Part shown: positions 1 through 6,660 of the stretch, piece after piece | Position numbering within the stretch: position 1 is the stretch's first letter | Layout of the letters: every line of letters begins with the position of its first letter | Source: Rikenellaceae bacterium | GTDB lineage: Bacteria > Bacteroidota > Bacteroidia > Bacteroidales > Rikenellaceae | Assembly: GCA_020859875.1 (NCBI GenBank) | Contig: JAJBVJ010000051.1 | Span: 1-7,103 of the forward strand | Direction of reading: 5' to 3' | DNA length: 7,103 nt | Notes under the pieces: model-generated | Databases searched by the model: none | Told to the model about the DNA's origin: nothing | What the model saw: the letters and a program-made list of their open reading frames with translations, nothing else | Made by a program: the position numbers and the translations under genes

Positions 1-3
1 CCA

Positions 4-1641
4 TCATGGGGCGCCTTTGGGTCTGCGCGAAAGGGGATATTTTATTCTTCTTCTCTTCTGCTTGGGGGCTATCTCGAAACCGGCCGGCTGTTCTTCCACG
101 TCGGTTATGCGGGCCGATTTGCTGACTTTGGAATTCACGTAGTTTATGATCTCCTTCTTTATATCGGCCATTTTGTGGCTTAACCCCTCCCGGAATTCGT
201 GGTAGCGGTGTTCGAGTTCGTTGCGGTCGAAATGTACCAGAGCCACCAGCTGGCCCCTCTCTTCCTTCACCAGAGAATCGGTCACAAGGAAATGGCTGTT
301 GATTACGGACTCTATCTCTTCGGGATAGATATTCTCACCGCCCGCCCCCACGATCATGTTGTCGAGCCTTCCCTTGATATAAAGGTGGCCGTCCCGGTCG
401 AAGGAACCGAGGTCTTTCGTGCGGAACCATCCGTCGGGGGTAAATACGCTGGCGGTGGCTTCCGGGTTTTTATAATAACCCTGCATAGTACTGGGGCTCA
501 GCACGACTATTTCTCCCTCCCCGGTAGCCGGATTTATATTTTCCAGCCTGGCCTCGATCCCTTTTAGTACGGGGCCGGTGGAGCGGGGTTTTACATTACC
601 CGGAACGGCCCCTGCAATCAGGGGAGCCGTTTCCGTCAGCCCGTAGCCTATGGCAAAGGGGAAACCGGCATCGCGCAGGAAGGTTTCGGTAGGTACGTCG
701 AGTTTGGCGCCTCCGATGCCGAAAAATCGGAGCCTTCCACCGAATATCTTTTTGAGTTTTTTCCCGGCAAGGCGGTGGAACGGCTTTTGGAACCATCTCT
801 TTGCATAGATATAACGGCGGATGCTGCCCTTTTTGAATCTGGCTGCGATCTGGCTTTTATAAATCTTTTCGATAATGAGCGGTACGCTCAGCATTATCGT
901 CGGACGCACTTGCTTCAAAGCCGGCATCAGGGTCGAGGCTGTGGGAAGTTTGTCGAGGTAGACGACCCGGGCTCCCCGGCTGAACGGGTAGAGCATGCCC
1001 ACAGAACATTCGTAGGTATGGGAGAGCGGCAGTATCGAAAGGAAGACGTCCTCCTTATATACGGGAAATAGGTCGGTCTCCATCAGTATCTGGCTTGCCA
1101 GGTTGCCGTGGGAGAGCATTACTCCTTTGGGGGTTGAAGTTGTCCCGGAGGTATATATGATTGCGGCAGTGTCGTCCGGGGTCACTCCCCGTTCGACCTC
1201 ACCACACGGTTCCCGTACGTCGTCCCTGCCGGAGATTATTCCCAGGTTCATCGTACGGATCACTATACGGAGGTTGGTGACGATATTTTTGGGAACTTTT
1301 GAAAAGAGTTTGTCCGAGACGCAGAGTGCACGTGCATCGCTGTGCGCAATTATCATTCCCAGCTCCTCGGCAGAAAAGTCCGGAAGGATGGGGACGATGA
1401 TAAGACCCGTTGTCACCGCAGCGAAATAGCAGACGGCCCAATTTGGCATATTGTTGCTTAGCAGGGCGACCTTGTCCCCTTTGTCGAGGCCGGCACCGTA
1501 AAATATGGAGGCGACCTCATCTGCCCTTTCGGCAAATTCGCTGTATGTCAGGCATTCCCCCCCGTACATGGAGGAGCAGGGCCTCTGGGCGAACTCACGT
1601 ACGCTCCCGGTATATAGCTCCTTTAGTGTGGTATAGTCCAT
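4..1641 (-). CDS. AMP-binding acyl-CoA synthetase (long-chain fatty acid-CoA ligase family)
   Basis: This 545-residue protein should activate a carboxylic acid, probably a fatty acid, to an acyl-adenylate and then transfer it to CoA in the cytoplasm. The adenylate-forming core motifs are in order: the phosphate loop TSGTTSTPKG (residues 164-173), GYGLTE (332-337), WFRTKD (405-410) and the hinge stretch GRLDNMIVGAGGENIYPEE (424-442). A basic tail around residues 527-535 (KQKRRRIKY) sits where the catalytic lysine motif A10 is expected. Two positions differ from the usual consensus: Ser169 replaces Gly in TSGTTGxPKG, and Lys409 replaces Gly in RTGD. Asp410, the ribose-binding residue, is kept. 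Start ATG follows a TAAATTTG -7 box by about 30 bases; no Shine-Dalgarno is seen, as is usual in Bacteroidetes. The stop overlaps a possible ATG of a following gene. Family assignment is firm; chain length and true substrate cannot be read from sequence, and O-succinylbenzoate or aryl-acid ligase activity is less likely but not excluded. Confidence 0.9.
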   Translation of the reverse strand: MDYTTLKELYTGSVREFAQRPCSSMYGGECLTYSEFAERADEVASIFYGAGLDKGDKVALLSNNMPNWAVCYFAAVTTGLIIVPILPDFSAEELGMIIAHSDARALCVSDKLFSKVPKNIVTNLRIVIRTMNLGIISGRDDVREPCGEVERGVTPDDTAAIIYTSGTTSTPKGVMLSHGNLASQILMETDLFPVYKEDVFLSILPLSHTYECSVGMLYPFSRGARVVYLDKLPTASTLMPALKQVRPTIMLSVPLIIEKIYKSQIAARFKKGSIRRYIYAKRWFQKPFHRLAGKKLKKIFGGRLRFFGIGGAKLDVPTETFLRDAGFPFAIGYGLTETAPLIAGAVPGNVKPRSTGPVLKGIEARLENINPATGEGEIVVLSPSTMQGYYKNPEATASVFTPDGWFRTKDLGSFDRDGHLYIKGRLDNMIVGAGGENIYPEEIESVINSHFLVTDSLVKEERGQLVALVHFDRNELEHRYHEFREGLSHKMADIKKEIINYVNSKVSKSARITDVEEQPAGFEIAPKQKRRRIKYPLSRRPKGAP

Positions 1642-1672
1642 AACCCGAATGCAGCGCCGCCGGGCGCCGATA

Positions 1673-1680
1673 CAAATTTA
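1673..1680 (-). promoter_or_regulatory. Putative -7 box for the acyl-CoA synthetase
   Basis: The minus strand reads TAAATTTG, an exact match to the Bacteroidetes primary sigma factor -7 consensus TAnnTTTG. It lies about 30 bases upstream of the start codon at 1641, implying a short leader of roughly 25 bases. No convincing TTTG -33 element is found 19-21 bases further upstream, so this rests on the -7 box and position. A GC-rich hairpin-capable stretch (GCGCC / GGCGC, 1654-1667) would lie in the leader. Confidence 0.5.
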
Positions 1681-1733
1681 ATCCAATATTTTTTAATCGG
1701 CCGCGGATATTCCGATTTTTAGGGATGCAGGTC

Positions 1734-1741
1734 TACCTTTG
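1734..1741 (+). promoter_or_regulatory. Putative distal -7 box for queG
   Basis: TACCTTTG matches the Bacteroidetes -7 consensus TAnnTTTG exactly. It would give queG a leader of about 90 bases. The upstream -33 position shows no clear TTTG. It is one of two candidates; the nearer one is at 1813-1820. Confidence 0.35.
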
Positions 1742-1812
1742 TGAATTTCCTATCTATAATTATTCCAAAGTAACTGCGGCGAACATTATAACGTTTCCGG
1801 GGTCGTTTGTCG

Positions 1813-1820
1813 TATCTTTA
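1813..1820 (+). promoter_or_regulatory. Putative proximal -7 box for queG
   Basis: TATCTTTA differs from TAnnTTTG only at the last base, and is followed by an A-rich stretch and then the queG ATG 18 bases on. The spacing fits the short leaders common in Bacteroidetes. No good -33 TTTG lies 19-21 bases upstream, so the call is tentative. Confidence 0.35.
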
Positions 1821-1837
1821 CGGAAAAATCCGAGCCG

Positions 1838-2794
1838 ATGGCCCATACTATGAACAATTCGGGGGATGCGCTTGCGGTTGTCCCCGCACGGGAGATCAGG
1901 GAGGCTGCCGCAAGGGCTGGATTTTCCCTTTGCGGCATAGCTCCTTCCCGCAACCTCTCCGAGCAGACTTCGCGGCTGGAGAGGTGGTTGGCGGATGGTC
2001 GGCACGGAAATCTGGGCTATATGGAGCGCAATAGGGATAAAAGGGCCGATCCCAGCGGGCTGTTTCCCGGGACGCGGTCGGTGGTAGTATGTGCCGTGAA
2101 TTACCGCAAAACGGCTTGGGATGCTCCATGCGACGGGAGGCCGAAAATAGCCTCCTATGCTTTTTCCCGGGATTACCATACCTCCGTTAAATATATGCTC
2201 GGGCAAATGCTCGGCGAACTTCAAGATAAATACCCTGGCATTAAGGGGCGGGCCGTCACCGATTCGGCCCCTATATTCGAGAAAGCGTGGGCGGTGGAGG
2301 CCGGCCTGGGGTGGATAGGCAAAAATTCCCTACTTATAACCCGCGGCTACGGCTCCAGCCTGCTGCTGGGTGAACTACTGCTAAATTGTCGGGTGGATCC
2401 ATACGACCGACCCTATGTCGGGGAAGGTTGCGGGAATTGCCGCCGTTGTATGGAATCGTGCCCTAACGGGGCGATACTTACCGATAGGACGATAGATACA
2501 ACCCGATGCATTTCCCGCCTTACCGTCGAACCGGAGGCAGTCCGGAAACATGCCGCTCTGAGCGGCTGGGTCTTCGGATGTGACGAGTGTCAGAAGTGCT
2601 GTCCCCATAATCGGGGGAAACCGTATTGCGAAAACCCGCTTTTCGAACCGGTTATAGATCCGATTACCGTCGACCGGGGGTTTTGGCGCAGTGTGAGCCG
2701 GGAAGAGTTCTCACGGTTGTTCGAGGCAACTGTGATGGAACGACCCGGGCTGGATGCGGTATTCGAAAAGATAAAGGCCGTGGTTAAGGAATAA
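1838..2794 (+). CDS. queG: Epoxyqueuosine reductase QueG
   Basis: QueG is a cobalamin-dependent iron-sulfur enzyme that reduces epoxyqueuosine to queuosine at wobble position 34 of tRNAs with GUN anticodons (Asp, Asn, His, Tyr), the last step of the pathway. The 318-residue product carries the family marks: RDYH (residues 111-114) in the cobalamin-binding domain, the segment D142-SAPIFEKAW followed by AGLGWIGKN (155-163), where Asp142 matches the catalytic acid of the family, and two [4Fe-4S] clusters from C198-x2-C201-x2-C204-x3-C208-P and from C224 with C248-x2-C251-x3-C255-P. It lacks the long C-terminal HEAT-like extension of some homologues, so it is a short form. A second in-frame ATG at 1850 (residue 5) is equally possible as start. 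No preQ1 riboswitch was recognised upstream and no other queuosine gene is beside it. It converges with the S41 protease gene and overlaps it by 11 bases. Confidence 0.95.
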   Translation: MAHTMNNSGDALAVVPAREIREAAARAGFSLCGIAPSRNLSEQTSRLERWLADGRHGNLGYMERNRDKRADPSGLFPGTRSVVVCAVNYRKTAWDAPCDGRPKIASYAFSRDYHTSVKYMLGQMLGELQDKYPGIKGRAVTDSAPIFEKAWAVEAGLGWIGKNSLLITRGYGSSLLLGELLLNCRVDPYDRPYVGEGCGNCRRCMESCPNGAILTDRTIDTTRCISRLTVEPEAVRKHAALSGWVFGCDECQKCCPHNRGKPYCENPLFEPVIDPITVDRGFWRSVSREEFSRLFEATVMERPGLDAVFEKIKAVVKE

Positions 2795-4226
2795 CGACCC
2801 TGCTCTCGATCAACGGATAGACTTTTACCGTGCTTGCTTCTTTCTCGGGGGCCTGGGTAAGAGCCGTTGCGGTTCGGGCACGGGCGGCAGCTCGGGTACC
2901 GTCCGTGGGAAGAAGTGCCGTCCAGCCGCCGTATCCGTAAATGTCGTTCATCACATCCTGCAGCATCAATTCGTTCTGTATATCTCCCCAGTCACCCACG
3001 GGGATCACATACTCCCCGGATGGTAGCTGCAGCAGATTGTGGCGCTCGACCGAACTTATATCGGGCCGCAGGCCGTCTTCGTATCCGGATACTTTGTTTA
3101 TATCGTACACCCTCAGGGTGATCGGGGATACTTCCCACTCGTAGCGGTTGCTCGCATATACCGTTCCCCCCACGTTCTTGCCGTAGGTTTCCGCCCCAAC
3201 CTGCACGAACTTCAGCCCGGCACCGTCGTAAAGAGGCCGCAGGCAGTGGATTACCAGTTCGCTGGCCGAAGCGGTGGTCGAGCCGGTGATGATATACAGG
3301 GAAATATCTCCGCAGTTGTAGCCGTTCATCTGAGATGAGGTGTAGAGGGTTTCGCTCTCGAACCGGCCGGGATCGCCGTAAGACGAGTTGCGCTCCTTGT
3401 ATAAATAGATTTCCCCGAGGTAGCGGGGAGGAGCCAGAAGACTGGCCATACGCCGGGCCGCTGTCAGCTCGCCCCCTCCGTTATAGCGCAAATCGAGAAT
3501 AATGTTTTCGACTCCGGCCTGGACGAATTTGGCGAAAACGTTTCGCAGCTCGTTATAGTAGCTGTTGTTGTTGCCGTCGGTGAAATGGGTGTATACAAGG
3601 TACCCGGTAACGGGAGCGAGATTGTAGATCGAATCGAAATGGACGGGACTGTCCGAGTAATACTCCTTACGGATCGAGACGGTTTTTTCTACCGGGTATA
3701 TGAAATCTATCTCTATAGTGGTGGAGCCGGAAAGCAGGGCCTCCAATTGTGTTTTGCTGGTAATTTGCTGGCCGTTGATTTTCTGGAAGCAATATCCTCT
3801 CTCGACCCCGGCCTTCTTGGCAGGTGAGTTGGGAGCGACCATCAGCACGTGGCAGAAATAGATGCTGCTCGACTGCCCGAAACCGATCTCCATACCGAAA
3901 TTATAGGTGACCGCTTCGAAACCGTATTCGGTGTCCTCTTCCCGCCGGGGATAGTTTTCCGCATCGCCGACATATTCGATCCTGGAAAACCTGTCGCTGG
4001 AAAGGTCACCGGGAATTTTATAAAGGAGCCTGCCGAAATAAGTTTCCGGATGTGAGTCGGCCTCTAACTCCCCCTCTTCGGGCATTTCGTGCGACCAGAG
4101 GTAGTTCTCCTCCATGATACTGTAGACCCACCGGTTTACCATTTCGTTCTCGCGCACCGGTGCGGTGTCGGGACAGGCGGTGAGAAGGCATAGCGCAATT
4201 ATGTATATTGCCAGATTACGGAGCAT
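2784..4226 (-). CDS. Lipoprotein S41-family serine protease (PDZ plus C-terminal-processing peptidase domain)
   Basis: This 480-residue protein is a predicted cell-envelope protease. Residues 1-17 form a lipoprotein signal peptide with lipobox L15-T-A-C18, so Cys18 should be lipidated and the mature protein anchored to a membrane. Next comes a short helical domain with the NYLW stretch (41-44) typical of Bacteroidetes S41 proteins, a PDZ-like domain (about 112-190, containing NSPAKKAGVERG, 133-144), then the S41 catalytic domain with LDLRYNGGG (244-252). Ser320 in TASASE (318-323) is the expected nucleophile and Lys350 in ETYGK (346-350) the expected general base, matching the Ser-Lys dyad of Prc/CtpA. 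The tail after residue 440 is rich in Ala, Arg and Thr and matches no domain I recognise. Start is set by the signal peptide and by a TAAATTTG -7 box 26 bases upstream. Substrate is unknown. The 3' end overlaps queG in the opposite orientation. Confidence 0.9.
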   Translation of the reverse strand: MLRNLAIYIIALCLLTACPDTAPVRENEMVNRWVYSIMEENYLWSHEMPEEGELEADSHPETYFGRLLYKIPGDLSSDRFSRIEYVGDAENYPRREEDTEYGFEAVTYNFGMEIGFGQSSSIYFCHVLMVAPNSPAKKAGVERGYCFQKINGQQITSKTQLEALLSGSTTIEIDFIYPVEKTVSIRKEYYSDSPVHFDSIYNLAPVTGYLVYTHFTDGNNNSYYNELRNVFAKFVQAGVENIILDLRYNGGGELTAARRMASLLAPPRYLGEIYLYKERNSSYGDPGRFESETLYTSSQMNGYNCGDISLYIITGSTTASASELVIHCLRPLYDGAGLKFVQVGAETYGKNVGGTVYASNRYEWEVSPITLRVYDINKVSGYEDGLRPDISSVERHNLLQLPSGEYVIPVGDWGDIQNELMLQDVMNDIYGYGGWTALLPTDGTRAAARARTATALTQAPEKEASTVKVYPLIESRVVIP

Positions 4227-4251
4227 CCGCTTTCGGGTTAACAGTATCGGT

Positions 4252-4259
4252 CAAATTTA
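4252..4259 (-). promoter_or_regulatory. Putative -7 box for the S41 lipoprotein protease
   Basis: The minus strand reads TAAATTTG, an exact TAnnTTTG match, the same octamer as the one before the acyl-CoA synthetase. It lies about 26 bases from the start codon, implying a leader of about 20 bases. A T-rich stretch lies upstream but not at the ideal -33 distance. Confidence 0.5.
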
Positions 4260-4292
4260 ACTCTTTTTATCCGAAAAGAGGACTGCCGGTCG

Positions 4293-4300
4293 TATATTTG
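4293..4300 (+). promoter_or_regulatory. Putative distal -7 box for fusA2
   Basis: TATATTTG is an exact match to TAnnTTTG. Transcription from here would give a leader of about 115 bases that includes the dyad and T-run at 4323-4341. No clear TTTG is found at the -33 distance. It stands about 34 bases from the opposed -7 box of the protease gene. Confidence 0.5.
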
Positions 4301-4322
4301 AAATAAACGGGCGGACGGTGAT

Positions 4323-4341
4323 GGGAAGTTCCCTTTTTTTT
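4323..4341 (+). promoter_or_regulatory. GGGAA-G-TTCCC dyad followed by eight T residues in the fusA2 leader
   Basis: The arms GGGAA and TTCCC are perfect inverted repeats around one base, followed directly by eight T. As RNA the stem could be only 4 bp with a 3-base loop, weak for a terminator; as DNA it could be an operator half-site pair. ATGGGA (4321-4326) can instead pair with TCCCAT (4364-4369), so two exclusive folds are possible. Either reading is inference. Confidence 0.3.
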
Positions 4342-4342
4342 G

Positions 4343-4350
4343 TATATTTC
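4343..4350 (+). promoter_or_regulatory. Putative proximal -7 box for fusA2
   Basis: TATATTTC differs from TAnnTTTG only at the last base and follows the T-run. It would give a leader of about 65 bases to the ATG at 4424. It is weaker than the exact box at 4293-4300. Confidence 0.3.
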
Positions 4351-4423
4351 GAGGATTCGCATCTCCCATGACCAGGGGTTCGATCCGACCGGTAAACCTA
4401 AAATATCAATAAAACTTCATCTT

Positions 4424-6580
4424 ATGAAAACTTATAAGACTGGCGACATTAAAAACGTTGTTTTGCTCGGGGCTCCGGGCTCTGGTAAAACCACCCTTGC
4501 AGAGGCAATGGCTTTCGAGGGTAAAGTGATCGACCGAAGGGGAAGCGTTGAAAACGACAATACCCTATCGGACAATACGGAACTCGAACATCTATACAAA
4601 CGCTCGATTTACCCCACGATCCTCTTCACGGAATTCAAGGAAAAGAAACTAAATATTATAGATACCCCAGGATCGGACGATTTCTGCGGTGGTCTCTTCT
4701 CGGCCTTCAAAGTGGCCGACGTAGGGCTCATGCTTTTCAACGCCCAAAACGGGTTCGAAGCCGGAACCGAAATACAGGCCCGGTATGCCCGTCAGATGGG
4801 GAAACCCATCATAGCCGTAGTAAGCCAGCTCGACCATGAAAAAGCAAACTGGGAGGCGACGATCGACAGTCTCAATGCCAGCTCGCGTGTAAAACCGGTC
4901 ATTGTTCAATATCCCCTGTCGACGGGCCCCGGATTCGATTCTTTCATCGATGTGCTGATGATGAAAATGTACCGGTTCAAGGACGACAACGGTACGCGCG
5001 AGGAGCTCGATATTCCCGATACGGAGATGGGCAGGGCACGCGAGCTCAACAATATTCTTTTGGAAGCGGCGGCGGAGAACGACGAGAACCTTATGGAGCT
5101 CTATTTCGAAAAGGGCACCCTTACCCAGGACGAGATGCGCAGCGGACTTAAAATCGGACTTGCAAAACGCGATCTGATGCCGGTATTCTGCACCTCGGGT
5201 AAAAAAGATATAGGCACCAAACGCCTTATGGAATTCGTTATCAACGTGGCCCCGGGGCCGAAGGAGGCTCCCGCTTTCAAGACCGTGGATGGAGGGGAGA
5301 TTGCGGCCGACGAAAACGCGTCGCCCGTGCTGTTCGTATTCAAGAGCAGCGTGGAGCAGCATATAGGCGAGATCAGCTATTTCCGCCTTGTGCGCGGCAA
5401 GATCACCGAAGGCATGGAATTGGTGAACGCCCGCACGGGAAATAAGGAAAAAATGGCCCAGATTTTCGCAGTTGCGGGCAAAAGCCGCACTAAAGTTACC
5501 GAAATGTATGCGGGCGACATCGGATGTACGGTAAAACTCAAGGGCACCAAGACCAACGACACCCTGTGCGGTGCCGGCGATATTGTACAGATCGCCCCGA
5601 TGACCTTCCCCGAGCCGCGTTACCGTGCTGCCATAAAGGCCGTAAATTCGAGCGACGACGAAAAACTGGGTGAACTGCTCAACAAACTGGCTTTCGAAGA
5701 CCCCACGATCCTTGTGCAGTATTCCAAAGAGCTGAAGCAAACGATCGTCCAGGGCCAGGGCGAACACCATCTCAATATAATGAAGTGGACGCTGGCAAAC
5801 CTTTACAAGATAGATGTGGAATTCTTTGCCCCCCGAATCTCATACCGCGAGACCATCACCAAGGTAGCCGGGGCCGATTACCGCCACAAGAAGCAGTCGG
5901 GCGGTGCTGGCCAGTTCGGGGAGGTACACCTTGTAATCGAGCCATACTACGAGGGGATCGCCGAACCTACTAAATATAAGATTGGCGGCAAGGAAATTAC
6001 CGTCAATATTAAGAACAAGGAGGAGATCGAACTCGATTGGGGCGGCAAACTCGTATTTTACAGCTCGATCGTTGGCGGAGCTATCGACGCGCGGTTCCTG
6101 CCTGCCATCCTCAAGGGGATCATGGAGAAGATGGAAGAGGGGCCCCTTACGGGTTCCTATGCCCGCGACATCCGGGTAGTGGTCTACGACGGCAAGATGC
6201 ACCCGGTGGATTCGAATGAAATTTCCTTTAAGCTGGCCGGACGCAACGCCTTCCGGGAGGCTTTCAAAAATGCCGGCCCGAAGATCATGGAGCCCATATA
6301 CACTGTCGAAGTGCTGGTTCCGTCGGATAAGATGGGAGATGTGATGAGCGACTTGCAGAACCGGCGCGCAATGATCGAGGGGATGACCTCCGATGCAGGG
6401 TTCGACCGCCTTACCGCGCGGGTTCCCCTTGCGGAGATGTACCGCTATTCTACCACTCTGAGTTCCCTTACCAGCGGCCGTGCTACCTATTCGATGAAGT
6501 TCGCATCTTATGAACAGGTGCCGGCCGACGTCCAGGATAAACTCCTAAAGGCCTACGCGGAAGAGGAAAAGGACGAGTAA
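4424..6580 (+). CDS. fusA2: EF-G paralogue (EF-G2-type translational GTPase with degenerate G domain)
   Basis: This 718-residue protein has the EF-G domain order I-V and should act in ribosomal translocation. The P-loop GAPGSGKTT (residues 16-24) is intact. Switch I has KRSIYPT (59-65) where EF-G has ERGITIT, so the Mg-binding Thr becomes Tyr63. Switch II has DTPGSDDF (80-87) instead of DTPGHVDF, so the catalytic His becomes Ser84. The guanine-binding NKxD is SQLD (134-137). Domain IV keeps its tip, HKKQSGGAGQFG (488-499), and has an extra segment near 515-545; domain V keeps YSTTLSSLTSGRATYSM (675-691). From memory, Bacteroides thetaiotaomicron EF-G2 shares the PGSDDF change, supports translocation without GTP hydrolysis, is induced by the regulator Cur on carbon limitation and aids gut colonisation. 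ATG 4424 is chosen because family proteins begin MK-x-Y just before the P-loop; an upstream in-frame ATG at 4340 would add 28 unrelated residues. The leader is A-rich without Shine-Dalgarno. A strong terminator follows. Confidence 0.93.
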   Translation: MKTYKTGDIKNVVLLGAPGSGKTTLAEAMAFEGKVIDRRGSVENDNTLSDNTELEHLYKRSIYPTILFTEFKEKKLNIIDTPGSDDFCGGLFSAFKVADVGLMLFNAQNGFEAGTEIQARYARQMGKPIIAVVSQLDHEKANWEATIDSLNASSRVKPVIVQYPLSTGPGFDSFIDVLMMKMYRFKDDNGTREELDIPDTEMGRARELNNILLEAAAENDENLMELYFEKGTLTQDEMRSGLKIGLAKRDLMPVFCTSGKKDIGTKRLMEFVINVAPGPKEAPAFKTVDGGEIAADENASPVLFVFKSSVEQHIGEISYFRLVRGKITEGMELVNARTGNKEKMAQIFAVAGKSRTKVTEMYAGDIGCTVKLKGTKTNDTLCGAGDIVQIAPMTFPEPRYRAAIKAVNSSDDEKLGELLNKLAFEDPTILVQYSKELKQTIVQGQGEHHLNIMKWTLANLYKIDVEFFAPRISYRETITKVAGADYRHKKQSGGAGQFGEVHLVIEPYYEGIAEPTKYKIGGKEITVNIKNKEEIELDWGGKLVFYSSIVGGAIDARFLPAILKGIMEKMEEGPLTGSYARDIRVVVYDGKMHPVDSNEISFKLAGRNAFREAFKNAGPKIMEPIYTVEVLVPSDKMGDVMSDLQNRRAMIEGMTSDAGFDRLTARVPLAEMYRYSTTLSSLTSGRATYSMKFASYEQVPADVQDKLLKAYAEEEKDE

Positions 6581-6601
6581 CGGCTCTCGGTACAACCGTT
6601 A

Positions 6602-6641
6602 AAAATGGGGCCCTGACGATTATCCGTCAGGGCCCCGTTTT
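6602..6641. terminator. Strong bidirectional intrinsic terminator
   Basis: A perfect 12-bp stem (GGGGCCCTGACG at 6607-6618 with its complement at 6625-6636) encloses the 6-base loop ATTATC. Flanking AAAA (6602-6605) and TTTT (6638-6641) extend the pairing through a U-G wobble and put a T-run on both strands. It lies 21 bases past the fusA2 stop and about 20 bases past the end of the minus-strand regulator, so it can end both transcripts. Confidence 0.92.
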
Positions 6642-6660
6642 AAAGGGGAGCCTCATCTTC

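Noticed and set aside
1704..1720. CGGA-TAT-TCCG dyad followed by T-run between the divergent promoters
   Set aside because: Arms of only 4 bp with a 3-base gap are expected by chance; no second copy supports an operator.
1642..1837. Possible preQ1 riboswitch upstream of queG
   Set aside because: No H-type pseudoknot pattern with the conserved A-rich tail is visible, and queG does not usually carry one alone.
1760..2224. 154-codon minus-strand open frame opposite queG
   Set aside because: It is antisense to the conserved queG coding region and has no family-like motifs.
4377..4396. GGGGTTCGATCC resembles a tRNA T-arm
   Set aside because: The flanking bases do not pair as a T-stem and no acceptor, D or anticodon arms can be drawn around it.
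4340..4423. Upstream in-frame ATG that would extend fusA2 by 28 residues
   Set aside because: The extension overlaps a likely promoter element, has no similarity to the EF-G N-terminus, and the ATG at 4424 gives the normal family start.
4649..5770. Long 373-codon open frame on the minus strand opposite fusA2
   Set aside because: It lies wholly antisense to well-conserved EF-G domains, has no recognisable motifs, and its openness is explained by codon bias of fusA2.
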